NCBI GenBank assembly: GCA_029204225.1
Contig: CM055107.1
Coordinates: 3,850,706-3,914,705 of the forward strand
DNA from: Diphasiastrum complanatum
Taxonomy: Eukaryota > Streptophyta > Lycopodiopsida > Lycopodiales > Lycopodiaceae
Length of the DNA stretch: 64,000 nt
Reading direction: 5' to 3'
In this document: piece by piece, positions 38,452 through 50,824 of the stretch
How positions within the stretch are numbered: the stretch's first letter is position 1
Layout of the letters: every line of letters begins with the position of its first letter
Made by a program: the position numbers and the translations under genes
Notes under the pieces: generated by a model
What the model was told of the DNA's origin: nothing
Databases searched by the model: none
What the model saw: only the letters and a program-made list of their open reading frames with translations

Positions 38452-40041
38452 AAGCGCACACCGTAAGATACATTTTTTGCAATATGAGAGATTTGGAAGG
38501 ATATAAAAATCGTTGCAGGGTTAAGCTATCTGTATGCAAACTTTAATCTTATATGGCTTGACACCTGTACTGTTCTTTTTGAATCAAATGATATCATTTC
38601 TACTGCATGCTCAGTTGTTGCATTATTTAAGAAATAAGAACAAACACTGGAGTAATTGAAATTAATGACCAGTCAATAGACCCGGCAAATATTCACAAAG
38701 ACATTTGACGGATGCGATAAACCCAATGACTATATATATATAGTCCTCTCTTCACTATTTAAAGTTCTCCTCAGGCATTGATTTAGGAGAGCTAGCTTAC
38801 AGCTAAGACGTCTGATAGACTCTCCTTTATACAGCAACAGCTAAACTGATGCGAAAGCGATACAGGGCGTACTCATGCAACAATCAGGGCCACAGAAAGC
38901 CGTCACATATATCAAGTGAGAGAGTTAAAACTAAAAACATCTGATCTACTAAACGTCTACCTAGAAATGCCAGGTTATATGTTGCAGGCTTGTAAATTGG
39001 CCGGGAACATCATCCAAAATGATACGCCTTTTTACAAAAATTAATTCGCCTAGCCCTGTCTAGAAGCTACGTCCAAACTTATGATTTTTGTAGGTTTAAA
39101 CGGCTAGAATGGCGTTTGAAGTGTAAGCTGCTAACTGTACAATCAAGACAATCAAACAGACAACAAACTCACGAACATACATCAAAGATGATCTTTTCGC
39201 GATCGAAAATGGTCTCGACTGCAAGAACATAAATTCATAAGCCTTTCTCTACCCTCCATCACAAAGTTAAGAAATACAACCTGATAGTGCAGTCGCTGTC
39301 CTTTTCTACCGTCGTTGTTTGCAGAACTTTGTAGTATGAATCTCCACAATGATGCGATGGCGCTTTTGGTTGTGTACGTGGGATCAGAAACAAGGAATTC
39401 AAAGAACGCTAGCTGCGATCATCCGCTTATAATATCAATGTTCGAAAACCTTTTTCAGGTTTCCTCCAAAAACCGATATGTCAAAAAGTTCTTCGGCCTC
39501 TATTTAGTGACAATCTTTTACTTGTCGATTTTCCTGTATAAAACCCAAGATTTATGACATAAAAAATCCCGTACAATTTTTGTCATGCCGATTTTTGAAA
39601 AAAGATGTCGATTCCATTCTTTAACTATGTCTGCTTCTTTCTCAAATATTGGCGTATATGGTATGAAGCCCTTGGAGGCTACCTAAAACGTTCCTTATAT
39701 ATAGTTCATTTGTGAGAGGACTTTGGTAGGACATAATTGCCCTACTTTTAGCCTTATGGCCATAGTTATAGCCTTAAGTTATTATGACCATTTATTTATA
39801 GTGGTAAGCTGATGATAGAGAATTGATCATAGTAGTAGGCACATGCAAAAGTCATTTTTGATTGGTTCATATATAGGACAAAACATTGTTTCTTTATTTG
39901 GTAAATTGATCTAATTGCCTAGTTAAAATACCCATCTTTCATTAATAAAAGCAGGAGATTCCCAATTCGGACCAAGTTTAACCAGAGAAATCCTTTTTGC
40001 TAATGGAAAATGTTATTTTTGGTGACCATTACACCTTGTAA
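38451..40041. other. Stretch without recognisable genes
   Basis: No conserved coding sequence, RNA gene or LTR end was seen. The 80-codon frame at 39315-39557 resembles nothing known. Confidence 0.4.
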
Positions 40042-40325
40042 AATTATGGCGAGGCCGTAAGGCCAAGACATATTTGGACAACCTTTGCATTGGGTACAAA
40101 GATCACTGGAAAAAAAAAGCTCCATAATCTAGCAAAATCTTAGATTCACTAGATAGGTTATTACTTCAAAAATCCCATTTATAACTAAAAACATATTCCA
40201 TCAATACAAATGAATTTAGATTTTTATATAGTTTTTTATTTCATAATTTGTTTTTATTTAAACAATGGATTGTTGTGAACCGTATGGTCATGCCTTGAAT
40301 GTTATTTGTGTTGGAAATTAAGTCC
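40042..40325 (-). repeat. Dispersed repeat B, inverted copy of 17995-18309
   Basis: The reverse complement matches the 18-kb copy from the CATACGGTTCACA word (here TGTGAACCGTATGG) to CCAAATATGTCTTGGC. The edge carries GGCGAGGCCGTAAGGCC. A similar word, ATTATGGCGAGGCCATAATC, occurs at 59296 without the rest. Confidence 0.7.
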
Positions 40326-40539
40326 ACAGTTGTCTCCTTGATGATATTATTTCTATTTCAAGATTCTTCCTGCACATTTTTTATCAATGATCTAGGGTCA
40401 GATGCAACTTCTTTTGGGTTCTATGTCTGCTCATCTGATACCTGCAGGAATCATGATTTTTTCTATTTTGCTATTATGCAAAAATACTCTCATTCTGTGT
40501 GCAAAACAATGCCTGGTAAAATACACGGGTTTTTGCTAG

Positions 40540-41345
40540 CAGTTCGACAACCTGCAATTTTTACACAGAGTCGAATCAGCCGAAGTATTTGAAAGTCGAC
40601 TTCATCGACTAACCGGCTAATCTACATCAAAGGGTATCCATTCCCGTCTAACTCTACATTCGAATGTCAAAGCATTATGAAGAACATCGAAGGCCTGATC
40701 ACCCTCGACTTCTTCAACAATCAAGTCACTCGACACCAAAGTCTTCGAAGTCACCGAACTAATTGTCGCACAATTCGCATTTTCTCGACAATAACTTCTT
40801 TTCAAGTATTTCAAAGAAGTAAGACTTTTGTCAACTTTTTCGCATTTTTCCAAAATGCGACAAAACAGTCACTTCAGCAAATATACTGTTTTTCCAACAC
40901 CTTCGGGTTTTTCACAAAATGCGAAGTGAGAGAAAATGTGCAAAGTTCTCGTCCATGTCAGTGATCATGAGTCGTCTGACCATGTATTTATTGTACAGTT
41001 GTCATTTTGTCATATAAGTCAAATACCTCCTAAGTACAACGAAGTACTTAGTTAAATGACAGACATTTATTGTAATTAAATACGTCATGCATTATACGTG
41101 ATGCTCCGCCAACAGAGCGAATGATATTGAACATCCAAGTTACGCCTCCATTCTGGCTGTAACCCATTATTGTGTTGTTCAAGTTTTCATTGTAATATAG
41201 AAGCAACACTTTCTATCATCTGTGTTTAACGTAGATGTATGATGTTCTGATTTGATTACACTTACTACTAGTTGGTCACGCTTGTTCACTTACTCTGATT
41301 AAATCACGGACGTCAACGACTCTTTAGTATCTGATCAGACGATGG
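40540..41345 (+). repeat. Copia LTR/leader-like sequence
   Basis: The block 40560-40870 has many CGAAGTC, TCGACTTC and ACTCGACA words, like 53560-53860 in the LTR at 53.5 kb. It stands before a copia protease-integrase piece. This suggests a related but diverged LTR or leader, with no exact ends. Confidence 0.4.
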
Positions 41346-41439
41346 TTGCCTTTGATGCCTGGGAAATTTGCATTATCACACTGCATTATCATTTTACATT
41401 TTGAATTGAACTTCGTTCTGAAATTGATTTACAATAATA

Positions 41440-42124
41440 CCACACCATATCTAATCTCTTCGGCGGACTGTACTCTCATCTACCTTGGAGATTCAAGCAC
41501 CATTCGCATGGAAGGCAAAGGGATAGTCAAGAACGTTCTTTCTATTTGGGTTCCGAATGTTCTTCACGTATCTCAACTATCTAAGAACCTGTTATCAGTC
41601 TCTAAGATAACTGATGAGGACTACATTGTTACTTTCTCTTCTGAACAATATACAATTTTTTATGAAGATAACACTATGACTACATGCACTAGAATCGGAA
41701 AGTTATATGTACTCTCTGACTCAGTTGCATTAGCTAGTACTTCTCATGAAAATGTAAACGATCATGCTATTCTGTGGCATAGTCGATCTGGATACATGAA
41801 TACAAGATCACTTTCTTACATGCGTTGTAATAATTTAGTTGATGGATTGTAATTCTCTCTTTCATTACATAGGAAATCATTTTTCTATGAATCTTGCATC
41901 TATGGCAAACACTCTAGGAACACATTTCCCAGATTACATTCTGTCAAGACAAAGCATGTATTAGACCTTGTACATAGCGATCTTTGTGGTCCAATGCCAA
42001 CTTCATCCTTAGGAGCTGAAATTTATTTTATCACTTTCATAGATGATTATTCTAGATGGTCTACAATTATGTTCATTGAGCACAAATCAGAAGCCTTTGA
42101 ATGCTTCAAGAGATTTGAGACCCA

Positions 42125-42130
<6 letters not shown>
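41440..42130 (+). pseudogene. Copia protease end and integrase start
   Basis: Reading + strand: LIYLGDSSTIRMEGKGIVKN (protease C-terminal part), VPNVLHVSQLSKNLLSVSKI, GKLYVLSDS, ILWHSRSGYMNTRSLSYM (HHCC region; the second His of WHxRLGH is lost), a stop, then VLDLVHSDLCGPMPTSSLGA and YFITFIDDYSRWSTIMFIEHKSEAF with the first two aspartates of the DDE core. Homology stops at about 42130, exactly where repeat unit A (inverted copy) begins, so the repeat probably inserted here or replaced the rest. Confidence 0.9.
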
Positions 42131-43830
<1,700 letters not shown>

Positions 43831-44932
43831 AAAATGATGTAGCTGGTAATGATTATATATGGATCCAAATCCACGTGCTTCTTAGGCAAATGATGGTATT
43901 GATCATGATGACATCACACAAAAAAACCTTCTCAATCATCTTCACCATCTCCATCCCCATTAGCTAGAAGATCATTGTATTCATGATAACAAAGCCATAA
44001 GGGATATGTGGATAGAGTTACAAATAGACTCATTTAGTCTGATAATTTTGTCACATGATGTGACAAAGGATATCGATGTAATAGCAGATGAATAAATAAT
44101 AGACAATGATGTACGTTAACTTATTGTGTTATCAATTATATTGCTCACACATACAATTGTATTTGTTTACTTGATTTACTAGCATGACACAAAAGTTAAT
44201 ACTATGCATCATGCATTGTTGAATAATGAAATAATCCATCATAACATGTGCATGTCATTTTGGTTTTTACTTGTATGTTTGGCTCTTTTTGTTAATATAA
44301 TCTCAAATTCAATGTAGTAATAAGCATATATTTTCAAAAGACTCCAAATAATTCTCTTTGTAATATACCCAAGTACATACTGAGGCTAGCTAATTTTCTT
44401 TAGCATTGGTATATTTGTTGGTGGCTACATCTTTATTTACATTAAATTTTGATGTTTTTACCTTTGCTTATTATGATTCTTATAATGATGATGGTAAATC
44501 TCCCAAGTGTTGCATCATTGATCATCATGACACACCCAAAAAAATGGTTAAGTCTTCAGGAAATGCTCCAAGAATATGCTTGAATTGTTGTAGTAATATT
44601 GACAACGGGGCATTCAAGAGGATGGTACCCAGGAAAAAGTAGTTCCCTGAACTTAAAAAAATTCACATGGGTGATCAGGTTGCCCAATTGATGGAGTTGT
44701 ACTGGTGAGGTTATCTAAGTTTAAATAAAAGTAGACCTACTGTAAATCTGTACTACGGGTCCAATTATGTGACTATGATCGATTGTACATGTGATGAGGC
44801 AGTCAACGGGACACGCTATGTGGAGAATACATTTTTTGATAAGATAGTTTGCTATGTGGAGCTTGGAGAGTGCTTATAGAGTGTTTTTCTGCCTATGCCT
44901 CTCTATGATCCTATGTGACATGAATTTTAACT
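43831..44932. other. Stretch with no supported gene; probably part copia 5' LTR
   Basis: Up to about 44400 there is nothing recognisable, except a minor frame with MWIELQIDSF near 44008 that is too short to assign. The part ending at 44932 should be the 5' LTR of the copia element whose primer-binding site follows. The start of that LTR was not found. Confidence 0.4.
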
Positions 44933-44950
44933 TGGTATCAAAGCTTGATA
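44933..44950 (+). other. Primer-binding site, initiator tRNA-Met
   Basis: TGGTATCAAAGCTTGATA has one mismatch to TGGTATCAGAGC in the first twelve bases. It lies about 1.1 kb before a gag start in the same orientation. Confidence 0.75.
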
Positions 44951-45512
44951 GGGTTTGAGAATAAAGTAATGCTGCAATTCGAGAAAGCTTCAAAAGATGG
45001 TTTTCTGAGAGTTCAATGTTTATGACAATCAGTATTTCAAAAGTGGAGCAACGGTATAATTCAGCCATACAGAGAGCTGCTTTAGCCTATGCATAGCATC
45101 AGACATGGTTAAAAACTATGAATGTTGTAGTTAGCTTGGAAAAACATGGGACATGGATTACGGTCAAAAACTAGTTATAATTCATCACATTTTGGAAGAT
45201 ACAAGGATAGGTCACTGGCCGTAGGAGGTTGCTGGACAACCTTGGAGATTTTCTAAGGTTTCTGTTAGAGATTTGGCTGCCATCTGAGAAAGAAGGATTG
45301 CCCAAATAGAGAGAAAATATTCAGATTTTTCGATGGCTGAAAAAACCTCATTTCTCCTCCAAAACTTCTGATCTAAGTGTATATGATGTCAGAGGGAGGG
45401 GCGACCCTACTAGTGGCTTCAAATCAGATCAAAATCTTCTCAAAATTGGGTTTGATCTGCCATAATCTGCTCATAATTGAGTTTGATCTACCCAGAAAAG
45501 AAAGCAGGGCAC

Positions 45513-45642
<130 letters not shown>

Positions 45643-45843
45643 GGGTCTACTCGCGTGCACGCTTAGTGCTCTAAAGTGTGCAACATTTTGAAGAATCTTT
45701 TTCAGTGCACAACATCAATTCAAATCATCAGATCGCGAGTTACAAGGATCGAGGGTCATAGTTGCTTTGATCACCACCATTGGATTAAAGGTCAATGTGT
45801 GTTTCAAGTTTTTTGAACAAATGTTTAATGAAGTGTTCCGAAG

Positions 45844-45917
45844 TGCAAAGTGCACTTCATTTTCATTTTCATTTTCATTTTCATTTTCATTTTCATGCAA
45901 AGTGCACTTCATTTTCA
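45844..45917. repeat. (CATTTT)6 array between 22-bp direct repeats
   Basis: Six CATTTT hexamers (45858-45893) lie between two exact copies of TGCAAAGTGCACTTCATTTT (with CA following in both) at 45844 and 45896. The flanking word contains the palindrome AAAGTGCACTT. Confidence 0.95.
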
Positions 45918-46069
45918 CTTTTCTATGTGTTGATTTGCATGGTATAAGTGCTAGAAGAGAATTGAGAAGTTTCATATCTTTGTGATTTCAAGTTTGAATA
46001 TATTTGTTGTTGTTCAAAGGAGTGCTTTGTGCATTGAAATAGGTTGAAAGACAATATCAGGTCATTGCT

Positions 46070-46450
46070 GCATGGCTACATCAAGTGGAGTCATGTTGGA
46101 AGCCAGTGATAGGCTTTCCTCAAGTAACTATTCATTATGGATGGAATCACTTCTTGAGATGAATGATGTTCTGGATGTTGTTGTAGGTTTGGAGGAGAGA
46201 CCAACAACATAACAAGATTAATTGAGGTATGACAAGAGGGCCAAGAAGGCTCTACACATGATAAAGATGAATGTTACCAATGAGCTTCTCAAGTTGGTAA
46301 GAGTACTTCATCAAAGGATGCTTGAGATTCATTAAAGAAGCTTTATGAATCCAAGTCTACTTCTAGAGATTTGACTCTAAGAAGGCAAATCTTTTCTTGT
46401 TTGCAAAAGAATGAAAAAAGTCCACTTTTATTTTGAGAGTGAAAGCATGG
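46070..46450 (+). pseudogene. Copia gag N-terminal fragment
   Basis: MATSSGVMLEASDRLSSSNY then SLWMESLLEMNDVLDVV fits the L...NY..W.......L......G start of copia gag. RYDKRAKKALHMIKMNVTNE follows and matches the AKYIKRCNVALHCIKMNVANE line of the 27-33 kb element. Stops and shifts break it after residue 50, and homology fades at about 46450. The 5' part of the element (primer-binding site, leader with GA tract) is upstream; the rest is lost. Confidence 0.82.
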
Positions 46451-48060
46451 AATGATAATCAAATCCCTTTACTGGGTACATGCCTGAGAACTGTACCACT
46501 ACCATTGTTTTGTCAAGATCGGTTTAGAAAAAATTAGATCGATTATTATAGCTTGGCACAAAAACAACGATATCCAAGTTCCCCAAAAAAAATTGTAATT
46601 GGGTTAGCCCAAAATCTGGGTAACCCGATGTTTAACAAAATCATCATGCATTACCTCAAGGAGGCATCTAGATCTTCGGAAAGGCCTATGCATGAAACCC
46701 GTTGAGATTTTTAAAACCTCAAAAAAGGACAAGGCACATGCAAACCATTCCTTCGAACCCTAACCTCATTCACAAGGAACAAAGAAACAAGGTAATCTCC
46801 TTCCACAACAGCTGCCATAGGCAGATTAGGCAGCCGCGCCCACCAAGAAACCAGCTCAGTGACCACATGCAAATCACTCTCATGTCTCACGCTCTCATAG
46901 GAAGAGTTTTGAAGAAATCAATATCCACAACCTATTTCACAGCAGGAGAGCCGTAACTCCAAACACTCTTGAAGGTCAGAAAAGAAAGAGAAAACGAGCT
47001 GTAGTAGCACCAAGCTACAAGAATCACCACTCCCACAGAAGACGTTCTGCCTGTCCTACAGTCTCTTAGCATCACTCCTAAAATTCAAGGATTCAAAAAT
47101 GATTTTTGAAGTATCATCTCCCAGTACACCTCTTACGGCCTTCATTGGAAAACCCATTTCTTTCCAAGTAGATCAAATCAAACATGGCTTCACGACTGAT
47201 CCAACCATCAGGTTCACACACTGCCTAGGATATATAGCCGTTTTTCAGGAGTCCAATAGGTCTTTAATCCATCACAAGGGCAGAAGCACAGACACTCACT
47301 GGTCACAAACCAAGACCTTCACTCTGTGGCATCTAGCAAAGAGCAACTGAGAGCATCTACTGTAGGTTTACTCTATTCAGAGGCAACGAGCAACATTCCA
47401 AGAAAGGATTCACAGGGGTTTAACTGCATGCATCCCTAATCTGAATCTATATCTGTTTTTCCAAAGCATGGGCAACTTACTATTTCCATTCTATGTTTTT
47501 CAGATTTGCATGAAACACAAGAGGACCAGTCTAGTAAAAAGCTCAAATCCTCTACATACAAACATTACATTCAAGATTTCCAACAACGGTTAGTTTATTC
47601 ATTCAGGATACATTGATTTCCACCAATCTATCAACAAGCCATCTGCTACTAATCTGAATCTAATTTGTCCAAACATTATGGATTCATGCAAATTGTTCAT
47701 TCAAAAAACAAATTTAGACTAAGAAGTGGATCTACTCATGCAATCATTCTACTTCAAATGGAAACTTTTTCAAGGCTTCAGAAAAATAAGTATGAATTCC
47801 ACACTAATCCACAACATCTCTAATAAAATCAAACAAGGAGAAGAGCACTCTACCACCAACTTTTGAAAAGCATGCTTCACACAAGAATTAGTAAATCCAA
47901 ACCCAATCTCCCTTGAAAAAACAACATTCCTTCCGGGATATGAATCCAAGTGCGTTCCAATTCTGATTTGATGTAGAACTTGACTCCATCCCATCCAAAA
48001 ACCGCATCTATTGGAAGTAAATCTAGTTTGTATATGTTGGCTAGATCTACTCACAATGCG
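46451..48060. other. Stretch without recognisable genes
   Basis: Less AT-rich than most of the window, but I could not assign any product. Frames at 46702-46956 (+), 47099-47350 (+) and 47770-48054 (-) have no motif I know. Some may be debris of an element; others are chance. Confidence 0.4.
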
Positions 48061-48895
48061 GTGTAGTATAGAGAGGATCGTCCACTTTCTAAGTTTTTAC
48101 CAAGCTTCAAACGGGAATGCGGAAATAAAAACAATGACGAAGTACTAAGGCTTACCCAACTAGTGCTCAGAACGAAAATGAAACTATTTAAGATGACAAA
48201 ATACAAGACCTTATAAGGCTTACCCAACTAGCAAGGTGATTACACTAAATCCTAGATTAACACCCAAAGGGATTGAGAATGATAGAATGCAGCTAAACTA
48301 AGCATAAAGCGATTAAAAACATCCCACAAATAAAAAACCAATGAAAGGAGGCAAGAGGAGGCCCGAGCACCTTCCCTCAAGCTATGCACCTTCCAATGGG
48401 AACACAAAGAAATAGAATGATTTCTCAAATAGAGAGCAATTTACCATAATCTCAAAGTGTTATTTACAAGGCAAATACCTCTCCTTTTATGGCAAGGAGG
48501 TCTTCCATAAGTATCCACTAACTTATAGGACTAATCTATTTCTAGTCTTTCTAGAACTTCTAATTTAGGATTTAGAACTTCAAAGTTTCTTAACTTAGAA
48601 AAACTTAAGACAAAATATTTCTAGTCTTAAGTTTCCTAAGTCTAAGTTCTAAATCTAAGTTTAAGCTATTTTATTATTATCTAAGCTTCTACTCATGGGC
48701 TTACAATACACATGCCACGATGAAAGTTTATTAACAGACACTCCTACATGGACTTACAAAACACATGCCACGGAGTTTTATTTCTCTCTTTTATTTTTCT
48801 CTGTGTTAGCACAAATGCTAACATTATTCCTCTCCTTATTGGATTGGTGGTCCCACACCAATCAAAGCTTTTTCTTCTTGGATCTTTTGAGCTTC
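48061..48895. repeat. Non-coding segment with inverted and direct repeats
   Basis: An imperfect inverted repeat of about 45-bp arms spans 48557-48664 (centre CTTAAGAC ... GTCTTAAG). Two 26-bp direct repeats, CATGGGCTTACAATACACAT and its variant each ending GCCACG, lie at 48694-48719 and 48747-48772. The word AAGGCTTACCCAACTAG occurs at 48148 and 48218. The segment lies just downstream of the unassigned minus-strand coding remnant and may be its 3' non-coding part. Confidence 0.6.
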
Positions 48896-50762
48896 CTAGA
48901 GGCGTGATTGTTGTTGGCGGATCTGATAGATTTTATTGCCAATGCCGTCCATCATTTGCCAACACAATTTATTAAGGAAGGGTAGTTGTTTGTAGTAATG
49001 TAGCATGCCTTGCAAGAAGCCATGGATCTTCCAGCGTTCCACCATATCGACGTGCAACGCTGAAGTGAGGGCGGCACAGTAATAAAGGCGGGCCACGTTG
49101 ATGTGATTTGCTTCAGTCTGAAAGGGCTTGTTTTTATCAATGGTGATTGGTGAGAGGCCTCTATCCCAATAGCCATTGAGTTCTGCCAAGAAAGCAACCA
49201 GGCCACAACTATCTGCAAAGTAGCGCACATCCCGATCCAGGTTGCCATGATGTTTCTGGTGAAAGACACAACAATTGGTAATCATATTATCTGCGAGATT
49301 GCCGGTATGTACACCAGTTAGCTTGGTCTAGTAGATCTTGTTTTTTCTCTTTGTGGTGAAAAATGTTTCTCTACGTGCCACCGGGTAGTAGTATGGATTG
49401 ATGCGCATGTATGCCGAGGCTTGAGATATCATTCCATGGATGCTTTGCTTTGCAAGAAGAGTTGGTGTTGCTAGGCAGGTTGCGGATCCAAGAGCTTAAC
49501 GGCTTCCTTGTGAGTCTTGCAGTGATCTAGGTTGGATAGGATGTACCCGCCGCGCTCCTTGGGTTGGTATTTTTTTGCAAACTCCTGGGAGATGAGGTGC
49601 TCCTTGTTCGGTGCAGTTGGAGAGATCCGGTGTTGTATTGTGGGAGCTTCAGCAGCTAAGGCATGTTCAACTTGGGGGTCTGGTTCAGGAGAGAGAGGAG
49701 GTGAGGGGTTAGAAGCAACAATCCGTTGTGATTCAAGAGAAAATTGGCGTGGAAAGGGAAGGTTAGTTGTATTGATGGGGTTAGAGGCGGTAGAAGTGAA
49801 TTGGTGTTGGGAGCAAGTACCATCGGTGCCCTGAGGATTGGTTGGTGGTTGAGCTTGTGATCCTTGAGACTGCTCTTGAGATATTGAGCCTTGATTATCT
49901 GTTGGCGTTTGTTGAAATCATGCTCCATCACCACCATCTGAGCCATCAAAGTGATGCTCGGAGTCATGAAAGTGAGCATGCTTTGCATGGATATAAGGTG
50001 TGGACCGAGTAGCCGCCTTCAATCATTCTTTCAAGGTGGCTATGTGTTGTTGATTAAGGGCCTCGATAGAAGCAGTGTATGATTGTTGGAGTACTCCGTC
50101 GTGGCTTTCAACTTTCGGGCCAACCGCTGACTAGAATTTGGGTTCCCTCAGGAATAGCTGGTGGTGCGAAATCATTGAAATCGACCAGTTCCAATTGTTC
50201 CTTCATAGCGGAACGTGCGGCTTGGGCATCTACTACGGCCTCGTCTCATTCTATTGTGAGGTTGTCAATGATGGTTTGCATGTTAGAGATTTTGAGCTGG
50301 AGTTGGTTTTGTAGGTGGTTGAGCATCTGCTGCTGCTGTTGAGTGTATGTGTTGAGGGTATCAATCTGTTGTTATTTTTGAGTAGATTCAGCCACCAACT
50401 GTTGATTTTCCTGTTGAAGTTGTAGGATGGCATTGTCGTCGACCTGTCGTACTGCTTGTTGACTAGACAAAGTTTTGTAGATGTTGTATTGAGGCTCATT
50501 CACCAACCAAACCATCCTTTGGGCAGTCGGTGGTAATTGCTCCCATATGCCAATGTTAGGGAAGGACCGTTGGTAATTTGGATAAGGCATAGGGTTGTAG
50601 GGGAGAAAATCAGGAAATTGTGTAGAAGAGGGGTTTGGGGGATAGGATGGTGGAGGTGATTATGGTGCCAAAGGAGGAGATTGTGGATTTAGAGGAGGTG
50701 ATTGTGGTTTCAAAGGAGGAGACTGTTGTGGTGAGGTGGAAGGTGCTAGAATTCTTGGTCCG
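48896..50762 (-). pseudogene. Unassigned decayed protein-coding region
   Basis: The minus strand holds a long protein-like reading that is mostly open but broken by several stops and at least two frame changes (near 50105 and 49430). From its N-terminal side (50760 down) there are four parts. The first is a proline-rich segment (repeats like PPLKPQSPPLNPQS). The second is a glutamine-rich heptad-like coiled coil (LQLQQENQQLVAES, QQQQMLNHLQNQLQLK) to about 50200. The third is a Q/S/P/H-rich low-complexity linker with SEHHFDGSDGGDGA. The fourth, at 49590-48896, is globular-looking, with QEFAKKYQPKERGGYILSN, MRINPYYYPVARRE, a Cys/His pair in NCCVFHQKHHGNLDRDVRYF, and IDKNKPFQTEANHINVARL. I recognise no family. 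Possibilities are an accessory or gag-like protein of a mobile element, a decayed endogenous viral structural protein, or a lost host gene. The copia element at 50.8 kb meets its N-terminal side head to head. Confidence 0.6.
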
Positions 50763-50824
50763 ACACATTGATTGGCCACATCAGACAAGCCACATCAGAC
50801 AAGACCAATCTTCGAAAGAGGTTT

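Noticed and set aside
44406-44642. 78-codon frame with a cysteine-rich end (RICLNCCSNIDNG)
   Set aside because: The Cys pattern is not a known zinc motif and neighbouring frames are equally open; it is not supported as a gene.
49532-49834. 100-codon plus-strand frame (Trp/Gly-rich)
   Set aside because: It is the antisense shadow of the more coherent minus-strand reading at 48.9-50.8 kb.
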